Shown: positions 1-11,244 of the stretch, one piece after another
Position numbering within the stretch: position 1 is the stretch's first letter
Layout: each line of letters opens with the position of its first letter
Assembly (NCBI GenBank): GCA_015680685.1
Contig: MNCI01004504.1
Span: forward strand, 498,328-562,327
Direction of reading: 5' to 3'
DNA length: 64,000 bases
DNA from: Gnetum montanum
Taxonomy: Eukaryota > Streptophyta > Gnetopsida > Gnetales > Gnetaceae
Made by a program: the position numbers and the translations under genes
The notes under the pieces: generated by a model
Database searches by the model: none
The model's input: the letters and a program-made list of their open reading frames with translations, nothing else
Told to the model about the DNA's origin: nothing

Positions 1-902
1 ATTTGATCTTCATTTATGGTCATGAAATCCAAGCTTTGCCCCCATAGCTTTAGCAATTGCCTACGCTTAGCTATAGTAGGGTCTTTTAGTTCATACACCC
101 TTATAGCATCTTAATTGGATGTCATATTAGTCAAGGGGAAAGTTGGTTGACTAGCTAAAAGACATGACCATTAATTCAAATTTAATTTAACAAATTTTAC
201 AATTAATTAATAAAAATTCCAACAAGTAAACTATCCAAGGTGCAAGAAGGCATGGTTGAAAGATGTTGTGTACTACATCTACAAGTGGAGTGCAAGTTGT
301 TGTGATAGGGGTTTTTCATATATTTGAATGAAATATAATAGCTTTAATGCTAGAAACATCAACTATGTTGGCTTTGCTAGTAGGGGCTACACTAGAGGAG
401 GAAAAAGGGATAACATATTATAATTCTCTCATCCACTAGCACTTTCTTCGAGCTCTCCTTTTTGGTAGGAATAATGCTTCAACTAAGAAAAAGTGAAGTT
501 AAAATTACTAAGTTTTCTTTAAAGCTATATTTTTGGAGAAGGATCAATGTTGGCTTTGCTAGAAAATATCACAATAGGGGAGTTAGGTAATTGAAATAGA
601 GAAATGCTAACCTTTGGAACATACAAAGGTAGGTTCCACTAACTACATTGGTTTCAAGAAGTCTAGCAAGTACTATGAAAATTTTATTAAAACCAAAATT
701 ACCTGCAACAACAACACTGGGTTTTGGTGGTAGGGAAATGGATGGCAGCATTGGTTTTCTTTTGCAGGAAAATTTTTAGTAAAATCTAAAGAACTTGTAT
801 GTAAACTCAAAGTTTTCTAACTTGAAAAAATATCTATAAGAGTGATGAAATAGGATTGAATATAGAATTTGGATGAAGGCCCTCCTTCTAGCACCAAAAC
901 AT
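1..902 (-). pseudogene. Element H: leader and start of gag, running off the left edge
   Basis: Read on the minus strand, this follows the H LTR and its primer-binding site. It holds a long leader and then, at about 160 down to 1, the start of a gag reading frame. The first gag stretch (a Lys-Asp-Leu/Pro-Thr segment, then Arg-Gln-Ser/Leu, then a Phe-His-Asp/Thr-Ile-Ile segment) matches the gag starts of element A near 4925 and element G near 31095. The leader also matches the two halves of G's leader (2295-2548 and 30553-30700) but without interruption, so it acts as an empty-site reference for the insertion of A. No long open frame survives. The rest of H lies outside the window. Orientation and family are well supported; the exact gag start is not. 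Confidence 0.7.
880..896 (-). other. Primer-binding site of element H
   Basis: Minus-strand TGGTGCTAGAAGGAGGG lies a few bases past the LTR end. Near-identical 17-mers follow the 5' LTR ends of G (2301), A (4123) and B (7477). The matching tRNA was not identified from the sequence. Confidence 0.7.
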
Positions 903-2283
903 TGTGGTACTTAAAAATTTGATCATTGGAAAACTAAAAATCCTAGGCATGGAATAGCTTTAACCTTGGATCCCAATGGCCTTTGAGAAAGAGTATCTAG
1001 GGCACCCTTGATGATCTTATTAATCACTCATGGACTTGAGATTTGTAATTATGGGTAAAAAAATGGTAAAAATAATGCAGAGATAGTATAAAAATAAATA
1101 ATAATGCACATAATGAAATTGCAATAACTTGTACAATAAATGAATGACAATCTTTATTACAATTAAAATATTGAAAAGTGAGAGTTCAAGTGTACAAGTG
1201 GTGCCTTAATGCATAAGAGATTTTATTTGATGAAGTTTCAAACCTATTGAAGCCAATGGTTTTGTATGCTATGGTTAGGTCCATGGTTTAGGTGCTTCTC
1301 AACTTCCAAAACTAAAATTCCTTATTGGTTTCTTGCCTAGATCTACAATGTTGATAACAAAGGGGGTAAGGTATGTGAATGACTTTTGTTGTAAAAGGGG
1401 TACTATGCTAAAAGTACTTATGCTCAAGTAGCTAGGCATTACTCCAAAAGCCTTACATAATCCTTAAATGTCAAATGTGCTTGGGGTTGTGAAAGATTAT
1501 CATGCTCAAGAATTGCCAAGAGCTCTTTTAGGTGTTTGAAATTGGATTTTATAGGTTACATGGCTATTGATTTTTGGCTGAAAATTTCTACCATGATTAC
1601 TGATAGATTGGAATCATGTGTAGGCGTAGTAGGCCTTCATCTCTAGTGTATTTTCTATTTATTATAATTTTTTATACCCATAAGACACCAAAATCATGAT
1701 AGTTACCATAAATGGAAAAAGGACTTTTGTAACTACATTGGCCTTCACCCATCCACACTAGCCTTGTGGTAGTAATGTTGGAGTTGTGTGGTCTATGTTG
1801 GACTCGACAAGGAAACACTTGGGTTGTTTTAAGAATGAAATCCCCATCCCCTCTAATGCTAACTTCATGAAAAGTGAAAACTCTCACAACTTGAGTGTTG
1901 GCCTTAATACATCCATGTTGGGTTTTAGGATAATTACACTAGCTTTTGCTAGAAAAATGAAAACAAAACACCACCCACACTGGGGGTAAGTGGTTCTAGC
2001 ATAGTTGAGGCTATATGCCCCACCAAAACCCATGAAAATGCCAAATTTGGCAATTCCCAAGTTATTTTCAGCCTTCCTAGACCCAAATATAGACATGAGG
2101 TGACTATTTTCACTTGGGAAGTGAGGCTATAACAACTTATGAGGTATTTTTTCAGCCCTAAACTATTCAAGTATGTGAGATTGCATCTCATACTATTTTA
2201 CAATGAAAATCTAGCCTCAAGTGTAGGGCTAAAGATTACAAGGCCAAAAGGATTACAACATGTATTTTCTTGGTGATGTTTCA
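903..2283 (-). repeat. Element H 5' LTR (about 1.38 kb)
   Basis: On the minus strand this begins TGAAACATCACC at 2283 and ends in CA at 903. Its reverse complement aligns over its whole length with the element A LTR: the early 'caatctcacata' and 'ccaagtgaaaa' segments, the central segment rich in 'cagtgtgg', and the 'gggtgccctaga' segment near the end. It is followed directly by the family's primer-binding site, which makes it a 5' LTR with its body to the left. It differs strongly from the A LTR, so H is a separate and old insertion. Confidence 0.82.
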
Positions 2284-2294
2284 TAGGTGCTATA
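2284..2294 (+). repeat. Element G: last bases of the 5' LTR
   Basis: Only about 11 bases of G's 5' LTR remain here, because H inserted just inside its 3' end. The call rests on the primer-binding site that follows immediately and on the downstream leader and gag matching A and H. The rest of this LTR lies left of the window. Confidence 0.55.
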
Positions 2295-2300
2295 GGTTTC

Positions 2301-2318
2301 TAGTGCTAGAAGGAAGGG
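2301..2318 (+). other. Primer-binding site of element G
   Basis: TAGTGCTAGAAGGAAGGG matches the family PBS seen in A, B and H. It marks the start of G's internal region. Confidence 0.65.
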
Positions 2319-2548
2319 TTCCAATCAAGCTCTTCACCAAAATCGAATTCACCTTTCAAAACTAATTTTTCTACAACCTAAAATATTTAAATCCATAACA
2401 AAAATTTCTGTTAGAAAGAAAAAAAATTGATGTTGCTATCCATTTTCTTACGATTAAAACCTAGCATTATGGTTGTAGGTGATTTGGATTTTCATAAAAT
2501 TTTCATAGTTGTTGTTGGATTCTTCAAAGCCAATGTGGTTGTTAGTTG
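2319..2548 (+). other. Element G leader, first half
   Basis: This is untranslated leader between G's PBS and the point where A inserted. It aligns with H's uninterrupted leader read on the minus strand, and it resumes at 30553 after element A. I see no coding frame. Confidence 0.7.
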
Positions 2549-4116
2549 TGAAATGCCATAAAAATTTTCTTTTTATTGTCAATTTTCATTATGTAGCTTT
2601 CTCCCTAGAAAACTTGAGATAAAATTTCATTGTAAATATGAAGATTGTAATCCATGAGGGGCAATCTCACATATTCCATACTTTTGGGACTAAAAAATGC
2701 TTTATAAGTGGTCAAAGCCTTATTCTCCAAGTGAAAAAAGTTACCTAGTATCTATATTTGGGCTTTTAGGGGTTACAATTACCTTTTGGAAAGCTGAAAA
2801 TGGCAACTTGATGGGTTTTATGCGTGGGGTGGGGGAGGCGTGGTGGGATACAATTTTTCTATATTGGAAATATCTACAGGGGTAAATCTCACTTACCCAT
2901 AGCATGGAGGGGTGGGGATTTCCTGCTCAGCATAGAAATTCCCTNTTTCTCCCAGTGTGGAGACTCCACCCCCAGTGTGGAAACTACATGCCCCTAGTGT
3001 GGAAGCCACAAAAGCTAAATGTTTTCACTCCATGCACTCCAACATTGATTAGCCACTTCAACAAGCATGGCAAGAAGGTAAACATGGAAGACTCATCTCT
3101 AGTGTAGAAGGTATGCCCCTATTAGTTTTTATAGTAAATAGAATCACTATGGGGGTTTAGCACTTACTATATATGATAACTCTCCAAATATGGACATCCA
3201 TCTCACATGTACAAGGTAGAAATTTGTAGCAATTTGAAAGCCAAATTGAAGTGATTATGTAGCCAAATTACAGCCATTTTGTAGAACTATTTATGGCCTA
3301 AGACCTATAAAAATCTACCTCAAACATCATTTACAAGTACTACACTTTTAGTAATTTGATATTATTAGCATTAGTTCTAGAATCTTGTTCAACAATTTTT
3401 TGGTAGTTCCACATTTTGTCAATTACATATCATTGATATTTGTTTTGAGGCTCTTTGATCATTTAAAGATTTTTGGCATTTTCACACTTGGTCAATTTTA
3501 AGCATTCAAAAGCCCTTACAATCTCCCATGCTTTCATTCTCTTGAGTCCTAGCATAGAAGCATTGTAGCCTTTGTAACCCCCTTAAGACTTATGGATTTT
3601 TTGTATCAATGCTATATTTCTGGGACTTCCAACACCTAGTGTGGATTAATTTAGTATCCAAATCTCTCACTTTTCTCATGCCCTAGGAGAGATCCAAATT
3701 AGATATTTAAGTTGCAATAGAGGAGGTTCAAAAACATTAGGAGTGGTTAGTACCTGGATCATGGACTAGATCACATTGGCTTCAACAGGCTTTGAACTCA
3801 TACCCTAGTGAACTCTCTTTTGCTTTCTCATGGCCATTTTTTATACACATTTCTAAAACTCATTCTTTATTATTTTAATAAAGTTTTAAAATTTCATTTT
3901 TATGTGTAATCCACATTTGCTTTCCATTTTACAGATATTTATTTTTTGCATTCTATTTTCTCAATCCATTTTTTACATATTGTAAGTCCTTGGGTGGTCT
4001 ATTGGACCATCTAGGACACCTTGAATTCCATTTTTTAGAGGCCTTGGGGATTTAGGATTGAGGCTAATGTGCCAAATTTATCAATTTTCCAATGTATGGT
4101 TTTTCTAGTTGCAATA
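2549..4116 (+). repeat. Element A 5' LTR (1,568 bp)
   Basis: It starts TGAAATGCC and ends TTGCAATA, with the final CA changed to TA. It aligns end to end with the 3' LTR at 28993-30552. A G/C-rich part at 2905-3110 carries several 'cagcatgg' and 'cagtgtggaa' half-sites, also found in the satellite array inside the element. A single N occurs at 2945. Confidence 0.9.
3306..3313 (+). promoter_or_regulatory. Candidate TATA box of the A 5' LTR
   Basis: TATAAAAA here is kept at the matching place in the 3' LTR (29740-29747), in the context 'cctataaaaa'. It lies about halfway through the LTR, where a U3/R boundary is plausible. Confidence 0.55.
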
Positions 4117-4122
4117 GTTTCT

Positions 4123-4139
4123 TAGTGCTAGAAGGATGA
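4123..4139 (+). other. Primer-binding site of element A
   Basis: TAGTGCTAGAAGGATGA lies a few bases past the LTR end and matches the PBS of G, H and B. Confidence 0.7.
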
Positions 4140-4863
4140 CCTTTATCTAATTTCTGTGACTAGATCTATCTTTCCCATATCCAATTTTGCAATTTGAAAA
4201 CATATTTCTTTTAATTTTTTATAGGAAAAACTTTGAAAACCTAATGCTAGTCTTTCCCCGCAAGTAACAGATACTATAGCATGGAAGTTGCAAGTGGCTA
4301 GATGTTGGGTTTTCACAACAAGTGTTGTGAATTTTTTCAGCCAAAAGCAAGCGTCGAAACCTTTCCTCCCACATTTTTTCTTTTTCTCTACCAATTTTTT
4401 CTAGTTTCTAAAGTTTGTGTTGCAACCCTTTTAAAAATCATCAAACTTCCAAAAGTCAACTTCCCCTCATCTTTCCAAGTTTAGAAAATTGGTAGCCTAC
4501 CAAAACTAGTATAAGTAAGAAAACACCAACTTTTCACTTTGATTTTTAGCCTTTTCTCTCTCATAAATGTCATATTAGAGAGGTGTGATATTTCTCCCAT
4601 CCCACCCTTGTTCTTTCTCCCCCTACCATAGCCAACGTAGAGGCAATTGGGTGGCCAACATGGGTGAGGCTTAACACCAATGTTTCCAACTTTTTATTTT
4701 TGGTAAAGGGGTAAACCTCCATTACCCCCACTTAGTAATTATAGAAAGTGCTCCATTTTCAACCATTTTTGTTTCCTTTGACCATTTTTAAATTTCACTT
4801 ATTAGAATTTACTTGTATTTTTATCTTTTATAGCCTATTTCAAGCCATTTTAATGAAATAGCC
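4140..4863 (+). other. Element A leader
   Basis: This is untranslated leader between PBS and gag, similar in type to the leaders of G and H. No convincing coding frame is present. Confidence 0.6.
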
Positions 4864-6508
4864 ATGTCTCTCCCACACTCAATCAAGTTGCCTTATAACT
4901 ACACTAACAGTGGGTCAGATCAACATCACATGAGGGTTTATGACCCTAAAGACCTTACTATAATAGAATGCAAGCAATCTCTTAGACTTTGGAGACAAAG
5001 TCTTGGTTTCACGATCATAAATAAAGAACATTATAACTTCATTTGCGCTAGGCTGTCATGCTAATCCTATGAGCGGAAGTAGAGGCCAAGAGAGAACTCA
5101 AGCTCATCCATCATGATGGAAAGGAGTATATTCCCTCCCCCTACAACCAAATATCCCTCAATGAAATCTACACTAGCATCTTAGCCCTTCTCATTGAGGT
5201 TGATGTAGACAATTATAAGACTACCTCCAAGGGGAAAATAGAGGAGGATGATGAATTTAGAACAAAGTCTGGCCTGGAAACCTTGCAAGGGGACTTTTTC
5301 AACAAGGGATCCCCAAAGCCATAGTGCCCACCTCTACCTCCTTTGCCTCTTCCTTCGGATAGGCCTCATCACTATCATCCCCATGGTACTTGAGCATGTT
5401 TGGATCTATGGCAATCATCAGTATGCACCAAGCACAATTAGTATTGCAACCAACCACCTTTTACTTCTCCATGTCCCTTGCTATTCAACCTTGGTCAATT
5501 CAATCAATGATGGTAATGTCTACTACCATTAGCCAGTTGACCAGCCATGTGAGGTCCACCATGAGATCCCATGGAACTTAGGGTTCACACACCTCCTTTA
5601 TCCGATTTATGCCTCAGGTATCGATACAAACATCCTTTTCCTTGTTTGGCCTAGAAGCTATGACCATAACATAATCACTTCCTTCCATTTTGCAACCCAT
5701 AGTGAAGCCACAAGCCTCACAAAAAATTCCACAATCATATGTGCAAACCCCATAGCCAACGGGGCCACCACAAGGTCTAGATCAAGCATTCCAAATTATC
5801 CAAGATTTGATGGAGAAGTTAAAGAGGCTCAAAGCCTCTACTTCCTAAAGTGTCAAGATTATGGACTTCTACTAGGATGATCCCATCAATCCTATGGTCC
5901 TACCCTTCACACATTCTCTTAGTGTCCCTATTCCCTAGTTGAGCAAGTATAATGCAGAAGGTGATTCCAATGCTCATCTTATTACCTTTTGATTTGAGTG
6001 CTTACTCTTACAATTGTGGCCTCAAACCATCCTAAGTATTTTCCCTATGCCCTTGACTAGGAAAGCCTGTCATTGGTATCCCACACTACCTAGAGTATCC
6101 ATATCCTCTCTAGAGGAAATGATAGCCCAATTTGTCAACCACTTCAAGTATAACTTGAAGCTCAATACCACACTTGATCAACTCATGAAGATCAAGCAGG
6201 GACCCATAGAACTCGTACAGAATTTCAACCAATGGTGGAATGAACTATTGAATTAAATACTAGAATCTATTGCCAAGGCTCATCTTTTGGACATATTCAA
6301 GAGGATGGTGAATAACTTTATCAAGTTAAAACTATCCTTTCATGACCTACAGTTCCTTAGCTAGCATTTTCCTAAACCAAGAATATAGAGGATGTTGTGA
6401 AGGCTAGTCATGATCCAACCTACATAGCATATAAAAATCAACATACTCAAAGGGACAAGGAGAAGAGCAAACAAAACAACATGGTTATAGTAACTATGAA
6501 CAAAGAAG
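4864..6508 (+). pseudogene. Element A gag, part 1 (interrupted by element B)
   Basis: This encodes the N-terminal and central parts of a Ty3/gypsy capsid protein. The frame starts at an ATG at 4864. The retrotransposon-gag domain lies at about 5870-6360, with recognisable stretches such as 'YNAEGDSNAHLI', 'FPMPLTRKACHWY', 'FKYNLKLNTTLDQLM' and 'NQWWNELLN'. The same domain occurs in B (8590-9060) and G (32040-32520). Stop codons and frameshifts break it throughout, many stops being TAG where relatives have a Gln codon. Element B is inserted at 6508/6509, and gag resumes at 13827. It cannot make a working protein. Confidence 0.8.
6504..6508 (+). repeat. Target-site duplication of element B, left copy
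   Basis: AGAAG precedes the TG of the B 5' LTR. The identical AGAAG follows the CA of the 3' LTR at 13822-13826. Confidence 0.9.
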
Positions 6509-6589
6509 TGAAACACCAAAAAATTTCAGGTCTTAGCATCTCAACTGAAGATTTTTCCAAGTGTCAGAATGATGGCACTTTCAACACCT

Positions 6590-6800
6590 TGCTACGTAGC
6601 GTAGCATAGCACCATGCTACGCTACATAGCGTAGCGTAGCGTAACACCATATAATGCTACGTTGTTACGCACTGTTACATGATGTTAGCGTAGCGTAACA
6701 CCTTACTATGCTACACTATTACGCCCTGTTACATGATGTTACGTGTTGTTACATGATATTACATGCTGTTATGTGCTATTATGTGTTGTTACATGTTGTT
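6590..6800 (+). promoter_or_regulatory. GCTACG/CGTAGC palindrome cluster upstream of the B promoter
   Basis: Repeated GCTACG and CGTAGC words, then 'gttacgcactgttacatgatgtt'-type repeats, fill this part of the LTR. At 6616-6635 two 9-base arms, GCTACGCTA and TAGCGTAGC, form an inverted repeat with a 2-base spacer. The block ends about 55 bases upstream of the TATA box. A diverged copy is present in the 3' LTR at about 12950-13160. Confidence 0.65.
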
Positions 6801-6854
6801 ACCTACCACACTACCATGTGGTGCCAGATATGCATTTTGGGCTAACCCTGGCCC

Positions 6855-6862
6855 TATAAATA
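6855..6862 (+). promoter_or_regulatory. TATA box of the B 5' LTR
   Basis: TATAAATA in the context 'gccctataaatacc' is identical in the 3' LTR at 13205-13212, although the surroundings have diverged. Confidence 0.75.
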
Positions 6863-7476
6863 CCTTTGCGCCCTCTTTTTTGGAAAAAAAAGAGAAGAGA
6901 AGGGGGGAAGACTTCAATTTCTTCACCAGCAAGGCATTTGGCATTTTTGCATTTTAGCACTTAGCTCCTTGGGCGAATGAGACCCATAGCACACCACATC
7001 GACATAGAGGCACATTACATGGTATACTATGACCACTGACCTAGGAGGCATAGTTTATCACAGTGAGCACCAGATTTCATAGCCTGACACCACTGATGCT
7101 ATGATTCCACTCCTAGTGTGCCTATTGTACACTTTGTATACCTGTATCCTTTTTCAGGGTGTTGTATCTTTCTATTCAAACCCTCGTTTTGGCTGATCAT
7201 AGCATTTATTTGGCAATGTTAAGCATTAAATCATGTTCACTACCCTGTTACGCACTTTAGCACATTTCTACTTCTGTGCACATTGTGTTTTCTTTTATTA
7301 TTTGCAAAAGGGTTATTGTACACTAATTAAGTCCCTGTTTAATTGACCAAACCGATCAGGGCACCTTGAATCCATTTTCTCCAGCACTACCCTTGCACGG
7401 ATTTAGGGTTAGGCTATGCGCTTGAAGACCTCTTGGTGTTTCCAGCCACCAACGTTTTCTATCGCTACAGTTTTTT

Positions 7477-7493
7477 TGGCATTAGAAGGAGGG
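7477..7493 (+). other. Primer-binding site of element B
   Basis: TGGCATTAGAAGGAGGG lies seven bases after the LTR end and is a variant of the PBS shared by A, G and H. Confidence 0.7.
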
Positions 7494-7752
7494 CTTGTTT
7501 TTTTGCATTTTAGTACTTAGCATTTTCTCTACATTTTTACACTTAGCCCTTTTTCCTGCTACCAGCAAATTTACTCATTTTTTTGCTATTTTCCTGCTAC
7601 CGAAAAATTTACTCATTTTTCTATTGTTTTCCTACTACCAATAGATTTACTCATTTTTCTGCTGTTTTCCTACTATTGACAAACTTAGTCATTTTTCTAC
7701 TTTTTTTAGAGTTAGCCATTTTCTGTAAACAGCAACTCTCACAACCTTATCT
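7494..7752 (+). other. Element B leader with short tandem repeats
   Basis: This non-coding leader contains several near-copies of a ~45-bp unit around 'ttttcctgctaccag' and 'atttactcattttt' (about 7550-7690). No coding frame is seen. Confidence 0.55.
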
Positions 7753-10700
7753 ATGAATATGAATCCAGGTCAACCTTCCACGTTGGTGTCTAATACATTC
7801 GATACCATGATCTAGCCAAAGCATGCCGCGTTAAGTCACGAACAATACAATTTCATTTGTACCAAAATCCAAGCAGGACTACCAGTGGATTATCTTGATT
7901 TAGAGGCAAAACAAGATTATGAATGAGTCCACCGAAAAAGATTGAAGTATAGCCCCTCTTTATTTGACATAATCCCACTCATGGAGCCCTATCACTAGTT
8001 GTTGTCCCAACTCATCCATGCAAATAAGCATGATGCAGGGACAACCTATGAGGAAGCCTCACAGAATGAGGAAGATGAGTTTGAGGCCCACTCCTAACAT
8101 GAGAGCCACCTCCACACCGTCTTCCAACAACCACTCCCTAGTACAGCCCCTCCTTAGTTTGGTCCATCCATCCCCTCCAAGATAGTGACTATGCCAATTC
8201 AGCCTTCCTCGCAAGTAACTAATGCATTTTCCCAACGTTATGCTCATGCAGGGGCCACCTCCCAGCTCCAAACAACTCAAGCATCCTATATCTCAGCTGT
8301 CTCAATAGTGTCTGTGGTGTCCGTCCAACCCACCCATGTATGGCCCACTCCAATCACTGCACCCATTGCTCAACCATTACATCAGCAATTGTCTGCTATG
8401 ATGTTAAATTGGCAACACCCGTCCACTACGATGTTAAACTAGCAAACCCCACAACTAACCCAAGCCTAGCCAATGCATCCAGTTGGCACATCCCTAAGCT
8501 TGGATTAGGCATTCCAGCTGATACAAAGCTTGATGGAGGAGATCAACCAACTTAAGGTCTCCTCCTCTAACACCATTAAGGTGGTGGACTTCTACCAAAA
8601 TGATCTCATAAGCCCTACAATACCACCCCTAACTCTTCCAACTGGGGCCCAACTGCCTCAATTTGCCAAGTACAACGATGAAGGGGACCCCAATGCACAC
8701 TTGGTCACATTTCGATCTAAATGCCTACTCCTTCAAGCTTGGCCACACACCATCATTCACATGTTTCCCATGTCACTCACAGACAAGGCCTTAGACTGGT
8801 ATCATGCACTACCCAAGGACTCAATCTCCTCTTTGGAGGATCTCATAACTAAGTTTGTGACACCCTTCAAGTACAACCTAAAGCTTGAGGCAACCCTTGA
8901 CCAACTTATGCAAGTTAAATAGGGGCCTCTAAAGCCCATGTCAAAATTTCTCCAATGTTGGAATGCTGCATTGAGTGAAATGCATGAACCCCTAGTAGAA
9001 GCACATCTACTGGCCATCTTTAGAGGTGCAATAAATGACTTTATTAAGTCCAAACTATATTATCTAACTCCAAAGTCTCTTAGCCAAGCCTTTTCCCAAG
9101 CAAAAAGCATAGAGGACGCAGGACAAGCTAGAAATAATGTAGCCTATGTGGCCTACAAAAACCAACATGCTTGCAAGCATGTAGCCACAAGCATGAAAAC
9201 AACCAACTGGGGCCCAACAACTAAGCAACCCAAAGCCCCAACTAATAAAACTACCAATTCTGGTACAAACTCACCTACATTAATAGGGGCTACCCCAAGA
9301 CCCAACTTTCAATGTAAGGATCTCTCAAAATATACACCACTACCAGTGCAACCCTCTGAACTACTAGAGAAAGTCTTGAAAGCTGGGAAAATCTAACACA
9401 AACATGTATCAACAATTACCTACCAAAGACATGATAGGTACTACGAACTACTAAGGAACCTTGCTTTAGCAGTGCCAAATGAGCCCCTAGTTCCACAACA
9501 CTTCAAGCTGGACCAATACTATCATTACCACCAGTTAGCTGGTCATAGTACAAACAACTATCATGCTTTGCAGGATGACCTGTAGAGAATGATAGAACAT
9601 GGCCAACTAGTGCCTAACACAGAGAGTCAATCCAACATAGATGATGCCTCCTATGTCATAAATTCCATTAGCATAGGTGGTAAGTCTAAACCTATGCAAA
9701 AACCTTTTGTGATCCATGTGCATTCCACCAAGGCAAGGATCCCCTCTACCTCCACAAGCAAGAGGCCTCCCTTTGTTATCAAAGTGCCACCTTGACCACC
9801 CACAACACCCTTTGTGGTCAAGGTTCCACAACAACTGTCTACTAAGATGTTAAACTAGCATGATGCAACAACAATAGCTAGGAAGCATTTTGTTATCAAG
9901 GTGCCACAACAAGTTGACCATACAACAACTCCACCTAAGTCATCATTCTTCATAGGTGTTCCACAACATGATGGCCCCTCACCTACCCAAAGCCCAACAA
10001 TGGGCAACATCTTGATCCCTCCTCCTTCAGGGGTTAACCCCACTAGCAACCCAGGTAGACCTACCAAATGGCAATGTAAGAAGACAAATGAGCACCTTGC
10101 AACCCCTACAGTTGAAGCAAAAGCCATAATTAACAAGCAACAACCAAACACTAGGGCCCCTACTCCCAAACAAGCCAATCAAACCAAGCCCAAGTCCCCC
10201 TCCCGAGAGATCTGTCTCTCAAGCCACATGGAGGAAGTCAAAGCCAACACAATGGCTAATGACAAGGACTTTGTAGTTGCACTAACCTAGGTGAAACAAA
10301 TGCTCAAGAAAAAGAACACAACATTGAATTTGTATGACCTAGTCATGACCTCATCTTCTCACTGCCAAGCATTGGCCTAGGTCTTGGCCTTCATTCCTAT
10401 TATGGAGGACATACCTGCAAATGAGACATCCATCCATGCAACAATGCTACCCCCTGCACTACAAGAACCGAAGGCAACATTTTTAGTGTTCCACAATAAT
10501 ATAGTCAAAGTCAACCCCGAACAAGGGGAGGTTACTATAGCTCTACTATCCATTAACATTTGTGTTGGACAATGTACCATTAGCAAGGTACATGTTGATG
10601 ATGGTGTAGCAACAAACATAGTATTACACTCCGTCATTGACAAGCTAGGCCTGGTAGATGAAATTCAGCCAACCAAAACCACATGTCTAAAATCCTTTAA

Positions 10701-11244
10701 CAGATCACGCATCATAGTCAGGGGTACCCTCAAATTATCCTTTATGGTAGGAGAGCAATTCCCCACTAGTGCAGATTTCACTATCATAGAAGAGATGCTA
10801 GGTTTTAACATGATTCTAGGTAGGCCTTGGCTAGCCCAACTAAGAGCCATCTCCTCTCCCATCCACCAAGAAATCCTTCTTCCATATGAAGGTGGTCAAG
10901 TTATCATCCATGGTGATAATGCTTCCTCTTCGATTATCCATGACATAGACATAGCAAAATTTTTAGAAGAAGAGTTTCTTGGTGGTACACCTATAACAAC
11001 CAATGCAGCACCTAAGGCTAAAACACCCGAACAAGTGGTTGAAGCCAACAACCTCCCACAGGATCCAAAGCCTTGCACACTCCCTAATCCATGCCTAGTT
11101 AGGAAGCAACTACATAACCAAGACCTTCCCTTGGCCAAAAATGTGCTAAATGCTTGCCTACCCTTTACCTCCACTTCCCATGCATTTTTGACTTTCATTT
11201 ACATTGCACTAGCCTACACATTGACATGTTGCCTACTTACTTAG
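7753..11244 (+). pseudogene. Element B gag-protease polyprotein, one frame with nonsense codons
   Basis: A single reading frame of about 1,160 codons runs from ATG 7753 to TAG 11242 with no frameshift that I can see. The gag domain is at 8600-9060 (stretches 'FPMSLTDKALDWYHALP', 'FKYNLKLEATLDQLMQVK'). A 'YTPLPVQPSELLEKVL' segment follows at 9330-9390, and a His-rich knuckle-like segment at 9510-9600 lacks the usual cysteines. A Pro/Lys-rich linker comes next, and a retropepsin domain at 10540-10870 has 'VDDGVATN' at the active site (10594) and 'MILGRPWL' near its end. Internal stops include TAG at 8440, 8920, 9583, 9856, 10288 and 10378, most where CAG (Gln) would be expected. No pol follows. 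It is broken, but less than the gag of A or G. Confidence 0.9.
8391..8450 (+). repeat. Two 30-bp repeats inside B gag
   Basis: Units starting at 8391 and 8421 share 'gtc.gct/act..gatgttaaa.t.gcaa' with an exact 30-base period, and so encode a 10-residue peptide repeat. A third near-copy is at 9836-9862. The same unit forms the non-coding arrays after the protease in B, A and G. Confidence 0.6.

Larger units (their letters stand above)
6509..7469 (+). repeat. Element B 5' LTR (961 bp)
   Basis: It starts TGAAACACC and ends CGCTACA. It aligns throughout with 12869-13821; by eye about one base in ten differs, mostly C/T and G/A changes. The upstream third is packed with GCTACG/CGTAGC words, followed by a TATA box and then sequence related to the end of the A LTR. 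Confidence 0.92.

Noticed and set aside
903-4116. The LTR at 903-2283 and the A 5' LTR as a pair of one element
   Set aside because: They lie in opposite orientations, and each has its own PBS and leader.
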